A stretch of 64,000 nt of DNA from Epiperipatus broadwayi (GCA_028023455.1 JAQFVV010000030.1:4420501-4484500), one strand, 5' to 3'; positions 25,960-37,818 are shown, numbered from the stretch's first letter. The notes: generated from the sequence alone by a model not told the origin. Translations and numbers: made by a program.

Positions 25960-28700
25960 CTTGGTATAAATAAAGTGTTTTCATTATTTATTAAATCAGA
26001 AGTTCTGAGTTTGCTTATAATTAATTAAGAGGCAATAATTATAAATTGTATTCAAAGGGATATGGACAAATAAAGATTAACTAGATATGGTTTAACATTA
26101 TTATTTCAGACCCAACTTAGCTAATTAATATTTAAAGCATTATTTTAAATTTACATTACATCCATAATAGTTAGAATTCTTTATTATTCAATCTATTTTA
26201 AAATTGTGATGATACAGATCAGGGACTTAAGTCTAAAGCATATAAAGTCTTATTATTTAATTGCTTCAATTTTCTTTATACATTTGAATTTAAATTGTTT
26301 TCAGTAGAGTCTGTCTCTTGGGCATTACCCTCCTATTTGTCCTATTTTTACCATCACAGTATATATAATTTTTATTAGTATTATTAATTTGTTCACAGTT
26401 TATCTTTATAGTTTATTTGTGTCTTTGCATTTTCATAGCATGTATATAAAAATGTATTACATCATATTATTAACAATTCCATATTATTGATACACACATC
26501 CAATGCCAATGTTTCAATAATTTAAATCAAATATTTTTATCCATTACTAAAATATTTCATATCATCAAAGTTAAAAAATGAAGAAGGAATGATTCAACTC
26601 ATATCTATACTTGTTCAAATTCTTACCTAAACATCATGACCAAAACTTGATAATCAACAATCTACCTTAGTTTTGTATTCTCTCATAGCAGAAACTTTGA
26701 TTTTCATTAAGGACTCCTTGTCAGATTTTATTTCTGAAAATAAATATCTGGACTCTTCCTCTGTTTAATCATCATGATTATGCAATATTAGAATATGTCA
26801 CTCTTCAAATTTGGATCACATTTCATTGGAGTTAAACAACTTATTGTATTACCTGTACCATTACAGTTGTGGTTTCACCATATTTTTGCCTATGTAACAT
26901 AAAGTTATTCTACTGTAAATATATTAATAATTGTATATAGATCGATATCAGTAATTTTTTTTAATAATAATAAAAAAACTGGGGAAAAAAAATTAAATCC
27001 ATGATTATATAACGCCTTGTCATTAATATAATTAATATGACTGAATTGTTAAATCCTTGTGAAATGTTAAATCCATATTATTCATATTGAAATTGTTAAA
27101 TCGGAAGTCGAACTCCGATAATGCGCTATTACTTTAAATATTATAAATCTCTGCGCACACGTCATTAAGAGTTTAAAAAACTTAAGTGAGATGACTTAAG
27201 TTTTAAAGTGCATTTCTATAAATACATCAACTTTCACTGACCATGTTAAATCAGGGCTTGATTCTATTGTGTGCCTGACGTTATAATCAAATTTTGAAAT
27301 GTACAAATCTATTTAACAATTTCAAGATTTTTAGTGCTTTATAATAATAGATTTACGTTATTCATACGTGATGATCAAATAAAAGATGACTATAATTCAG
27401 TCCTTTCAAAGAAAAGTTTGGAATGGAATTACTGTACACATTTTTTTCTATTGGAATCAATGAAGTATGATCCATTTTAAAATTCTCTTAAAATGTTTTT
27501 TTCTCTTACAAGATTTTTTTTTTTTAATGAACTATTCACGATCGGTCAAATGTAAAAATAGCAGTTGTCTTCATTAGTAATCAATATTTAAAGAGAATGA
27601 AAAAAGGAAAAGTTGCTTGGCATCTATGAAGTTTGATCGCTTATTAGAAATGCTATTTCAACAGAGATAACGTTTTTTTTTTTCAGAAACCGCCTAGATA
27701 CATTTCTAAATATAGATTATTGGCAAAGTGCTTAGTGAAGCAAAGTGAACTTATCAGGTGATGAACAGAATTGCTTTGTTTACTATTTGCAGTGTATTCA
27801 AAGATAAAAGATGAAAGTTCTAAAATATTTGGTCTTTATTAATAGTATCTTGGATTGTGATTTTTTTTAAAAATTCTTCCATTTATGAATTTATTAATAT
27901 TAAAAATTAAGTTCGTACGTATACAAGATATGCGCGTTGTTTGTCTAAATGTATGAAGTCGTACACAAACACTAAAGAGCAATCTTATATTATTTAAAAA
28001 TAGCATTTATAAAATTATTTAATAAATTTGGAAAAAAAAAGCACACACAACATTGATAGATCTACAAAGTATTTATAAATAAAATATAATTCAGTATTAC
28101 AGACTTCAATATAATTCTTCATTACAATAAAATAAAATAAAAAAATCTCTAAATTACGATAAAAAGACTTGAAAAAAAATGAAGACTTGTTTTCACCAAA
28201 CTAGTTAGTACTTCTGAATGTAATTTTCTTGTAGTTTCAAGTCAATGAAAATGGCATCAATAAATTACTTTATACTGATTCAATTCCTGCAATAAGAAAC
28301 GTGTGTTATTTTTAAACATACATACATTACTTAAATAAACAAAAATATTGCACTAGTAAAACAAAATGCTCTTAATAGACAATTAACTTTTCATTTAATG
28401 CATAAAATCATAACTATTTTTTTTCAATATATCTTCATTTTTTGATCTGTTTAATCTTTTCTATACTTCTTTATAATTCTCCAAGATTGTGTAAATCTAA
28501 ATTTTTATTAATATTCTCAAGACATTCAATTTAGAGTTTTTCTTGCAAAATGATACATCTTTTGTCCTCTTCTACATCTAATCTCTTAATGGTTAGGTTT
28601 CTGCATGGTTTTCTTCCATAATTCATTTAATATTATTCTTCCCTTGGCTACCAACCATTTAACTATTAATAAATATTTCTAACTTTTATATAATTATATA
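25960..28700. other. No recognisable feature
   Basis: AT-rich; slightly more CpG near 27.1-27.3 kb, but no exon, RNA gene or repeat could be named. Confidence 0.5.
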
Positions 28701-28714
28701 TCAAATATCTAAAT

Positions 28715-30042
28715 GATAAAGATGTACCAGATGATTGGGAAAATGCAGTAATTAATATTAATAATTAAAAAACTGATAAAGAAAATATTGGAAATTACAG
28801 ATCTATCAGTTTTATATAAAAAAATTTACAAAGATAATTACAACTCATCTACAGAAACATTTCAACCAATCAAGTGGTTTTAGTACAGTGGATTATATCC
28901 AAGTATTGAGAGAAGTTATAGAAAGGCTCAATGAATATGAGTTAATATTATGCTTTGGATTTGTATATTGTGAAAAGACAGTCGATGCTATAAACATTTG
29001 TTCAGCGATTAAAGCTTTGGATCATTAAGGGATAGACCCAGGATACATGTTCTGAAGAATATTTATAAATATGCAATAACAACAATTAGATTACATAATG
29101 ATACTAAAAAGATTAACATTGAGAAGGATATATGACAGGATGACTCCATATCTAAAACTTTTTACAGCATGTTTGCAAGAAATATTTTGTGGATTAAAAT
29201 GGGAAGCCAAAAGACTAAAAGAAAGTGAAGATTATTTACATCATCTAGATTTTGTAAATGATGTAATTGCTTTTTGCAAATAATGCTTTTGATCTTCAGG
29301 AAATATTGCAAGAGTTATTAAATGAAAGTAAGAAAATGGGATTATAGGTAAATGTTAAAAAAACATTAAAGTAATGTTCAATGGATTTTCTCAAAAAAAG
29401 AAAATAAAGATTAATAATAATGAGATAGAAGTTAACAACTACAAATACTTGGTCAAATTATAACTACAGGTGGAAATATAATGGATGAAATTAATCATAG
29501 AATTAAACTTGGATGGAGTGATTTTTGAAAAAATGACTTAATATTAATTAAAAAGATATATGCCTATGTGTTGGAAAAGAAAGGTTTTTAATAAATGAAT
29601 GTCACCAATTCTCACTTATGGATCTTAGACTTGGACACTTAATAGAAGAGCAATACAGAAACTTCATATCACTTGAAAAAGTATGGAGAGCTGCATGTTT
29701 GGAGTAACAAGAAGAAATTGAAAACAAAATATATGGATGAGAGAACAAACAGGTATTACTGATATCATTAAAAGAATTAAGAGACTGACGTAAAGTTGGG
29801 CTGGACATATTTCTAGAAAAGATGATGATAGATGGATAATTGAAATCTTAAACAAGATTCCAAAAGATTGTAAAGACCCAGAAAGAGACTACATGTGAGA
29901 TGGATGGATGAAATAAGGAAGTGTGCTGAAGTGATGTGGAGAAGAGAGGTTAAAGTTCAGAGATGGATTGAACTTGGAAAAATCTTCATCTTGCAGTAAA
30001 TCAATAATGGTTAAAATAATAATGATGATGATGATAGATAGG
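28715..30042 (+). mobile_element. RTE-type LINE, degenerate copy
   Basis: Parallel to the 0.3-1.6 kb copy along its whole length: GMILQ-less start DDWENAV near 28730, GNYRSI near 28790, a FGFVYCEKTVDAI-like palm near 28955, LDFVNDVI where the catalytic YxDD aspartate is lost (first D to N) near 29250, LTYGS near 29615, RWIELGKIF near 29960, and the (GATGAT)n tail at 30020. Numerous stops and frameshifts. 5'-truncated at about the same point as the first copy. Confidence 0.85.
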
Positions 30043-30044
30043 CT

Positions 30045-30468
30045 ACCAGATTTCATATTCTTACAAATTTTAAATTTGCTTTATTTTTCAGAGAGAAAAG
30101 ACTATTCATACTAGTTATAAGTTAATACACAATTTGAAATATTATTTATTCTGTTGTTAATAAGTTTTTCTTTATTTCCATTTTGGGATGCAAAGTTTCT
30201 TTAGAGAAAAGCTATCCAACTTTTCAATATTCTGACTACTAATTTTAAACTACATCAAAAATTATTCTACACAAATAATTGAGAGAATAAGCTATTCACA
30301 ACTGGAAACTCTACAGAGTGTGAAAAATCAGATAACAAATTGTTTAATTCATTAATGTTTACTTTCAAAAAGTATTTGCACAGTTCTGTTTTCACAGTCA
30401 AGTTAGTAATTTTCATGAATTAACTTTATGTGTGAATACTATTTCTGTAGTGTTATAAGCTAACATTT
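30045..30468. other. No recognisable feature
   Basis: AT-rich, nothing recognised. Confidence 0.45.
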
Positions 30469-30471
30469 AAA

Positions 30472-30735
30472 ACAGGCAAAAACTCACTATATATATTGCC
30501 ACACACAGCAAGCTTGACTAATCAATGGATGCCAGAAGGCTCGTGCATAAAATCCCCATCTAGTGCCTACTCATCCAATATCCCCAGACGATATTGGATG
30601 AGTAGGCACTACATGGGGATTTTATGCACGAGCCTTCTGGCATCCATTGATTACTCTAGCTTGCTGTGTGTGGCAATATATATAGTGAGTTTTTGCCTGT
30701 TTTAATAACAGTTATACACAAGCATAAGAGGAGGT
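30472..30735. mobile_element. Foldback element collapsed to a near-perfect palindrome
   Basis: Arms 30472-30588 and 30590-30705 are complementary almost without a loop; they meet at CCAGACGATATTGG, exactly where the ribozyme helix I would start. The ribozymes, TATA boxes and centre have been deleted. ~115 bp arms at high identity. Confidence 0.85.
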
Positions 30736-31171
30736 GGTGTGATTTTTTTTGGTTTAAAGCTAACATCTGTAAAAAATTTAAAATAGTAATGATATTAAAT
30801 TCATTTTATATAATGTTAGGCATTCAAGAGCTATATACATATTAAGTGCAGATTTATTTTATATTTGTATTATGAGCTTAAGAATATATAAACAGATCCA
30901 TTGAAAATAATAAAACAACAATATAAAACATGTTGTGAAAAATTATAATAATTTCAAGTGTTAAGCCAATAAACATCACATGATCACCATTTCTTACGCT
31001 TGCTTATAACTGTTATTAAAACAGGCAAAAAAATGAAAAAGAAATGGCGATCATGTGATGTTTATTGGCTTAAAACCAATCCTGCCTAATATGATAGTGG
31101 TGGCTATGGTTATCAAAGAACCGAAGAAACCAAAATGTATGGGTACTGATCTGAGTTTAGACCTATATGAT

Positions 31172-31178
31172 TATATAA
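31172..31178 (+). promoter_or_regulatory. TATA box of foldback right arm
   Basis: TATATAA within the conserved block, 147 bp before C3 of the ribozyme. Confidence 0.45.
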
Positions 31179-31312
31179 GCTAATGAACTTGGATTGAAAA
31201 TATGTTTTCAATTTCATTCTCATAGTTTTGTAGTTAGGTAGAGATAAAAGGTGGCTGTTGGAGGATTGTATTAGATCCTAAGATCTAGGTGCAGTGCTGT
31301 CAGATCCAAGGC

Positions 31313-31354
31313 TCCTCACTGACGAAGGCCACAAGCCAGAAACTAGTCTGGGTA
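31313..31354 (+). ncRNA. Hammerhead ribozyme
   Basis: Core CTGACGA 31319-31325, helix II GGC/GCC, GAAAC 31339-31343, loop TA, cleavable C31348. Helix I is TCCTCA against TGGGTA, with a mismatch at the fifth pair, leaving four good pairs. Core intact. Confidence 0.75.
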
Positions 31355-31474
31355 TATTGGATAAGTAGGTACTAGAGGGGAATTTTATGCACAAGCCTTC
31401 TGGCATTCATTGATTACTCTACCTTGCTGTGTGTGGCAATATATATAGTGAGTTTACCTGTTTTAATTGCAAGT

Positions 31475-32975
31475 GTTGATAATAATTTGCCATCTTTCTG
31501 CACAGATAATCAAGGAACTAATTTTAAACAGCAAAAACAAGAAATAAAGCCTTTATTGATAATTCAATTTGTAATTTATATATATATAATTAAAAAGTAT
31601 TTATTAACATGTACTTTTAGAAGGAAATGAAATCTCCCAGCATTATCTATATTAAATTTAATTAACCATCCCTCATTGTCATTCATTCCCTAAGTCAAAT
31701 AAAAGTAAGATGTGAGCAAGATAATTTGGAAGTGCTGTCATTTAAAAATAAATAAATATATACTTAGCCAGGCTTGGACCCTTGATGGGAAGCAGCCTAG
31801 ACTTATGGCTAAGAAAACAGTTCTGATTATCTTAGCCATTGCAGGTCGCTTGATGGGTTGCAAAATAATATATATAGTTTATAAATGCATAATGGTTATG
31901 ATAAATGAGTACTTACTTTTTAAGATATTAATTTAATTCCATATTTGGCATTACTTTCAACGATATAAAATGATTAAATATTTAAATCTATGTAGTGATT
32001 TATTGCACATTTTATCATTCAATATATTTAAATTTAGCATTTATAAATATTGGCTAATTTTTATAAATAGCTTACAGTGAGAATTCAACTTCAGAACTAT
32101 TTGTCCTGCAGAGTAATTGGTTATTTTTTAAATCTTCATGTAAAGTGTGATGTGATTACCTAGAAGATTGAGTTATTTAGGATAGTTTATATATATAAAA
32201 TATAGTTTTTATATATAAAGTATTTTGGGTGTTAATTCGTGTATTATTTTGTATCAATACTTCAGCTTTTACTCCATATTTTTTAGACATTGATTAGAAA
32301 CCTGACTTTGATAATGCTAAAATACTTGCTAATTTTGAAAAGTATAATTTCAGTACCATGAGGGAGTGTATTGAAATATTAAAAAGACCGAATGGTTTAA
32401 ATAAAGCTGATTGCTGAGGTCACTTATTTTATCTCTCCTAAAATGAACTTGAAATCAATTACTGGTAAAACTGAAGAAAATAAACATTTTGTTAATCCAC
32501 TTATTCTGAATAATCAGTTATCAAATATATATATAAGAGTGAATCTTCTTTACTTCATAATCAAACTGATTACTATTTTAGATCTAACTGTTTTTCTTTA
32601 AGAACTTGACCTTGATGGTGATGAATATTATTTCATCTAAACATCAGGAATTAATACAAAATAAAACATGACTTAACCTAAAAAATACTCTATTTACTTT
32701 ATATAACTGAAAATATTAAATATAATATATATATGTGTGTGTGTGTTAATTCTAATATTTTCACAAATAAAATGATGACTTCATATTATTATTTTCAAAA
32801 TATTCCTTGTAGTAAAACAGATAAATAGCTGATGTTTCAGTACAATAACATGTACCTTCCTCAGACAGTCCTCTTTTCCAAGTCACAGAAATGAGTGTGT
32901 GATTTAAAATCCCAAAAATAATAATAATATGAAGTTATATATATATGATTTTTTTTCTACAGTACAGGCTTTTTC
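31475..32975. other. No recognisable feature
   Basis: AT-rich with small TA/TG microsatellites at about 32730; nothing else. Confidence 0.5.
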
Positions 32976-32994
32976 ATACCTGCACTTTAATATG

Positions 32995-33095
32995 TAATAT
33001 ATAAGGGGTTTGAACTCAGACTTTTCAGATGATCCTCAACTATCCACGCTATCTCATACTACTGACACACTTGATCACACACATGTATATATAGT
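32995..33095 (-). mobile_element. tRNA-like SINE (family 2)
   Basis: On the minus strand, ATGAGATAGCGTGGATAG (A-box-like) is followed ~35 bp later by GAGTTCAAACCCC (B-box-like) and a TA-rich tail. Matches the 34.2 kb copy, but no hammerhead is seen upstream here. Confidence 0.55.
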
Positions 33096-33099
33096 AGAA

Positions 33100-33900
33100 A
33101 ATTTTCACAGACTTTATAGATGTAAATAAATATTGTAAAGTTTGTTAGATATTTAGTGTATTTTTTAAATTTGAGTTTAGATATTTAACTAAATAAGCAA
33201 CCAATTAAAAACTAGATTGGAAAACTGAAATCATATTTTCCAGCAATAATATGAATAAAAATTCAAAATAAAAACTTATTCCCATAAGTAAATAAATCTG
33301 TCCCACAAAGAGTTATAATAATAATGGAAAAAATATATAAATTTATAGATGCAAATATATGAGATTTTCCATAGATATTATTTTAATTAGAAGTCAATCT
33401 TAATATAACTAAATAAGTATTCAATTAATAATTGCATCGTTAAAGAGAAATCATATTATGCAACAATAATATTTTATTTTTCTGAATTCCTGTAATCCAA
33501 AAATGAAAACCACTTCCAGTCTATTTTTTACATTTAAATACTGTAGACAGAGCAGAAATTAATACTTTATATAAGTAAAAATTTAAAGCAATACAACTTT
33601 TCAAATACTACCCACAAATAAAAACTTCCATAAAGATCTAATTATAATAGTAGAAAATTTTCATGGATTTTATTATGTAAATACTGAATGTTTAATGAAG
33701 TCTTCTATGAACCATAATATAACTAATTTAAAAAAATACATGGAAGTTCTTGTTAACATTCAATATTTGTATCTATAAAATCTAAATAGAAGTAAATCAA
33801 TTCCTTCCACAAACTATGAATAAATAGTTAAAACAGTACTTGTACAATAAATTATAAAATCCATAAAAATTTTCTATTACAGTATTATACAGTATATAGT
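33100..33900. repeat. Degenerate repeated units, ~220 bp and larger
   Basis: AACTAAATAAG recurs at 33188 and 33407 with similar flanks (AAATCATATT, GCAAYAATAATAT). TAGAAAATTTTC-TTTATAGATG type motifs recur at about 33100, 33320 and 33650, with inverted versions near 33765 and 33850. The units are too diverged to delimit exactly. Confidence 0.4.
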
Positions 33901-34149
33901 TCTTAATGAGAAAGGTTTGTTTATTTACGAAAACTTTTGAAGTTGAATTACTTTAAACTTTCACATATAAAATATGGATGTCTGTTCCATCTTCCTTATT
34001 AAATCTACAGAATTATTTCTATTTTACATTTGATTATACAGTCTAGACAAATAAAATGCTACTGCTGGATAAAGTAATTCAGTTTTTAATTGGTTGCTTG
34101 TTTAGTTATGTCATGGCTGAACTCTAATTTTAAAAATGCATAGATCTCA

Positions 34150-34360
34150 TTAAACTTCATATATATATATGTATATATGTAAGGGATTTGAACCCAGACT
34201 TTCAAGCACCCTTCAACTATCCACACTATCTCATACAATCGATGCACATGAGCACATACATGTAGAAAAGATAAATAATCACCAATATATGTATTTCGTG
34301 CTAAACCAGCACTCATCAGTTGGTCCAGATTATTATCTACCACACACACATATATAATCA
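34150..34360 (-). mobile_element. tRNA-like SINE (family 2) joined to a hammerhead
   Basis: Reading the minus strand: hammerhead (34324-34281), ~55 bp spacer, TGAGATAGTGTGGATAG (A-box-like), a perfect B-box-like GGGTTCAAATCCC (34195-34183), then a (TATA)n tail. A weaker relative, with GGATTGAAGCC as B box, lies at about 34385-34450. The overlapping open frames in both strands are by-products. No target duplication was identified. Confidence 0.6.
34281..34324 (-). ncRNA. Hammerhead ribozyme, intact core
   Basis: Minus strand: helix I ACCAA (34324-34320 complement) with TTGGT (34285-34281); core CTGATGA (34319-34313); helix II GTGCTG/CAGCAC-type hairpin (34312-34298, one change from the 23.77 kb copy); GAAA (34297-34294); helix III ATA/TAT with a CA loop; cleavage after A at 34286. 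A at the cleavage position is allowed (H). Confidence 0.8.
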
Positions 34361-34559
34361 TTGCTCAGTTTATATTAATATAGAAAATCCTCATACTTTA
34401 ATAGACAGGCTTCAATCCACTCCAGCTTTTCAACCATCCATATTGTTGAAAATCTGATGATAGAAAGCCAAACCCCATACTGATGCCAACATTATTGCCA
34501 AACCTATGTTGACCTCAAGTCACTTTGACACCTCATGTATAGGACCTTATACATTAAAT

Positions 34560-34900
34560 ATATAGAAGAGGGATGGTTGAAGTGATTAGCCAGTTTATAT
34601 TAATGATTACCAGTTATTATTAATAATAATCAAATAAGATGGTCAAAGTGTTTAATTTAATAATGTATATCACATGCACCAATAGCTATTAATAATTCCT
34701 GACTGACAATGGTAAATTTAATAAATTTCAATATGTCAGGTTCAAAGCTTTTCCATGTTCTAGAGGAAAGAAGGAGTCATATCACTGTTTTGATCTTGTA
34801 AACCATTTGCTTAATTATGATTATTACATTATTGAAAGAGATTGTTTTTTATTTACATCTATCACTAGGGTGATTAAGATATTGCTTTTATGTTTTCATT
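34560..34900. other. No recognisable feature
   Basis: AT-rich, nothing recognised. Confidence 0.4.
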
Positions 34901-34909
34901 AGTTTTACA

Positions 34910-35180
34910 TTAAACATCACATTACCACCACCTCTTATGCTTGTGTATAACTGTTGTTAAAACAGGCAAAACTCACTATATATATTGCCACACACAACAA
35001 GCTAGAGTAATCAATGGATGTCAGAAGGCTTGTACATAAAATCCCCATCTAGTGCCTACTTATCCAATATCCCCAGACCTGTTTCTGGCATCCATTGATT
35101 ACTCTAGCTTGTGTGTGGCAATATATGTAGTGAGTTTTGCCTGGTTTAACAACAGTTATACACAAGCATAAGAGGTGGTG
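34910..35180. mobile_element. Foldback element, short form
   Basis: Left arm from CATCACATTACCACC through AATATCCCCAGAC, then directly TGTTTCTGG and GCATCCATTGATTACTC of the right arm to the outer end. The ribozyme and promoter are deleted; a GTTTCTGG scrap of the minus-strand ribozyme remains. Confidence 0.75.
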
Positions 35181-35302
35181 GTCATGTGATGTTTATTGGC
35201 TTAAAACCAATCCTGCCTAATATGATATCGGTGGCTATGGTTATTAAAGAACCAAAGACACCAAAATGTATGGGTACTGAACTGGGCTCAGATCCATATG
35301 AC

Positions 35303-35309
35303 TATATAA
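35303..35309 (+). promoter_or_regulatory. TATA box of foldback right arm
   Basis: TATATAA in the conserved block, 153 bp before C3 of the ribozyme. Confidence 0.45.
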
Positions 35310-35449
35310 GCTAATGGGCTTGGATTGAAAACATTAAGGTGTTTTCAGTTTAAGACTCATACTTTTGTAGTTAAATGGAGATAAAAGGTGGTTTCTGGAG
35401 GGTTGCATTGGATGCTAAGATCTAGGAGCAGTGCTCTCAGATCCAAAGC

Positions 35450-35491
35450 TTTTCACTGATGAAGGCCATAAGCCAGAAACTAGTCTGGGGA
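35450..35491 (+). ncRNA. Hammerhead ribozyme
   Basis: Core CTGATGA 35456-35462, helix II GGC/GCC around CATAA, GAAAC 35476-35480, TA loop, cleavable C35485. Helix I TTTTCA with TGGGGA pairs fully but with three G-U wobbles, so it is weak. Confidence 0.75.
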
Positions 35492-35654
35492 TATTGGATG
35501 AGTAGGCGCTAGATGGGGATTTTATGCACAAGCCTTCTGGCATCCATTGATTACTCAAGCTTGCTGTGTGTGGCAATACATGTAGTGAGTTTTGCCTGTT
35601 TTAACAACAGTTATAAACAAGCATAAGAAGAGGTGATCATGTTATGTTTATTGA

Positions 35655-36072
35655 CTTAATACTATACTTCTAATAAATAAAATACAAGATGATAAAACAA
35701 TACAATACTAGATAAAATCCAAATTTTTTACCAAAATCCTTTCATGGCAATGGTTTCATCTACTTCAAATAGACCTTCTCAAGTGAAAATCAAACTAAAG
35801 GAGCAAACATATATATATATACAAACCTTTCCATGATTCATTTCAAACACCACCTTCCCTTAATAACAAAGGATAATTAATTTCAAACACCAAATGAATT
35901 ATGGGAAGGTTTGTATATATATGTTTGTTCCTTTAATTTGATTTTCACTTGAGAATGTTTATTTGCAGTAAATGATTTTTTATGTTTATTTGCAGTAAGG
36001 ATTTTGGTAAAAAATTTGGATTGTATCTAGTATTGTATTGTTTTATGATTTTGTATTTTATATATATATTAA
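35655..36072. mobile_element. Penelope-like terminal repeats as an inverted pair
   Basis: Left 35655-35850 and right about 35895-36072 are inverted copies (GATTTTCACTTGAGAA, AAGGATTTTGGTAAAAAATT, ATTGTATTGTTTTAT). Layout and motifs (GAAGGTTTG, TTTAATTTGATTTTCA) parallel the ends of the 40.5-41.5 kb PLE. The coding part has been lost. Confidence 0.6.
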
Positions 36073-36079
36073 TGCTGTA

Positions 36080-36865
36080 CAATTCTTACAAACCATTATA
36101 TTATAATAAAAATTAAATGGATGCAGTTAGTGTAAAGAATTGTTAGGTGAACACTTCAGATATTAACATAAAATAAATAGTTTATAGCTTGGGAACATTA
36201 TGCACCAGAAATAGCAGAGTTGGACCATAATTTATAGATCTTGGGCTCTAAAATCTTTACGACTGCACCAAACTTTTGCAGAATATTACATAATAAGCAA
36301 CTGTTTTTATCACATGATCATGATATATTTTCCAAAATATAGTTTGGAGATATGTAACTTGTTTTTTTATAAATATAGTAAATTTTTAAATATTAGGCTA
36401 TTTTTTCATTTATTTGTACTAGAATATTGATATTATGAAGAATGCAAAAGATAAAATATATTAAAATCTAAATTTGTGTATTATCTCTGTATGTTTTTTT
36501 TTTTTTTTGTGGCTAATTAATTTAATAAAACGATGATTTATGAATGAGGATAATTATTAAATAATAAATAATAGATATTAAATAAATACAGGGATGATTT
36601 GTAATTCTTTACTTTACCTCAATTGTATTAAAATTTAGACGAAAGACTCGTTCCATCATATTTAATATTATTATGAAAAAACATTTTTATAAAATATGAC
36701 ATTGCCCATCAAATCTGAGTATAATTTATTGTTTCATCTTTGGTATTAACTGTAACAATTGAATAATTTTTCCAATGTTTATAATCACGTGTTTGAAGTA
36801 AATATAGTGGGGGGAAATGTCTTCTACTATACATTTTGAGTAGAATAGGTCTTGTCAAGTAGGCT
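36080..36865. other. No recognisable feature
   Basis: AT-rich, nothing recognised. Confidence 0.45.
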
Positions 36866-36874
36866 TCTCAGAAA

Positions 36875-37135
36875 TTAAAACAAGCAAAACTCTCCATACA
36901 GTAGTGCCACTCAGTGCAAGAATACAGTAGTGCCACTCAGTGCAAGCCAGAAAAATCAATGGATGCCAGAAGTCTTGTGCATGAAATCCCTACTTACTAG
37001 CATCCAGTGATTACTCTGGCTTGCACTGAGTGACACTACTGTATGAAGAGTTTTGCCTGTCTTAATAACCTATGAGCAAACATAAGAAATGGTGATCTTG
37101 TGATGGTTAGTGGTTTAATACCAATCCTGCTTTCT
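36875..37135. mobile_element. Foldback element, short form with internal tandem duplication
   Basis: Left arm contains ATACAGTAGTGCCACTCAGTGCAAG twice in tandem, then GATGCCAGAAGTC, a deleted centre, then the right arm (TTACTCTGGCTTGCACTGAG) and outer end (ATGGTGATCTTGTGATGG). Confidence 0.75.
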
Positions 37136-37139
37136 CAGA

Positions 37140-37710
37140 AATCATGTATTATGATTAGATATTTATCTATCATCTTAATCTATAAATGCAATTATGTTTC
37201 AAATACCATTTCTTTTAAACAATAGTCTTCCAATAAATATACAAATATTTTTTTATTAAATCATAAACTGTTATATTTTTTTTGTGAGTACCATGTTGAA
37301 GTCCTTGAGGAAAAAACTTTCAAAGATCAGAATAAAATGGATTATGTTTTTGCAAGTCTTTAAAAAGATTCTGATTCACAGATGTAAAATAATTCTCCAC
37401 AGAAATAGAAAGCAGATGTATTAATGGAGCCTCATTCATCTTCTTCAGAGAAAATAAATAATTTATAAAATAATAGTAAATAGGTGTGTTTCATAGACTT
37501 TTTATTAAAGGTTTTTTTTATCCATAAATTTGACCTATCATAGATTAAAAAGGTTGAAATTTATACACTGATTTCAACTGTTTTTTGATTAACTAAACAA
37601 AATTACTACTAATAGAAAAGAAAGAGACTGAATAAGAAGCTCTTCATAATACAAGAATATATTACGTTTCTTCATTTCTGTTTTATATAGGCAAATCAAA
37701 GTTAAAAATA
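37140..37710. other. No recognisable feature
   Basis: AT-rich, nothing recognised. Confidence 0.45.
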
Positions 37711-37714
37711 CAAT

Positions 37715-37818
37715 GTCAAGCATTGGTGGTCAGAGGACAGCGCCAGTTGCTTTACAAGCAGTTGTCCCGGTTAGTGGGTTCACTTCCCGGCTGATGCTAT
37801 GACACATGGGGAAAAAAA
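37715..37818 (+). mobile_element. tRNA-derived SINE (family 1)
   Basis: tRNA-like body 37720-37797: acceptor GCATTGG with CTGATGC, TTTACAA anticodon loop, B box GGGTTCACTTCCC. Followed by TATGACACATG and a poly-A run. The flanking duplication is unclear. It lies ~0.8 kb upstream of the zinc-finger exon on the same strand. Confidence 0.85.

Larger units (their letters stand above)
30965..31470 (+). mobile_element. Foldback element, deleted left arm and full right arm with ribozyme
   Basis: 30968-31075 is a short palindrome of the outer ends (CACATGATCACCATTTCTTA ... its inverse). Then comes the central ATCCTGCCTAATATGATA, the TATA block, ribozyme, GGATAAGTAGG, CTTCTGGCATTCATTG and the outer end. 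The right half is full length; the left half keeps only its tip. Confidence 0.8.
35181..35650 (+). mobile_element. Foldback element right half with TATA box and ribozyme
   Basis: Continues from the previous element with the centre (CAATCCTGCCTAATATGATA), the TATA block at 35303, ribozyme at 35450-35491, GGATGAGTAGGC, the right arm and outer end. Together with 34.91-35.18 kb it is one long unit with a shrunken left half. Confidence 0.8.

Noticed and set aside
30496-30705. 69-codon frame across the 30.5 kb palindrome
   Set aside because: Lies wholly inside the foldback arms and reads through an inverted repeat; no protein features.
34086-34361. Overlapping frames on both strands at 34.1-34.36 kb
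   Set aside because: They translate the tRNA-like/hammerhead repeat, which explains the sequence conservation.
37720-37797. tRNA gene candidates (also at 12.9, 43.0, 46.8, 49.4, 56.6 kb)
   Set aside because: Each has TATGACAC plus an A tail and several have target-site duplications, so they are SINE copies, not tRNA genes.
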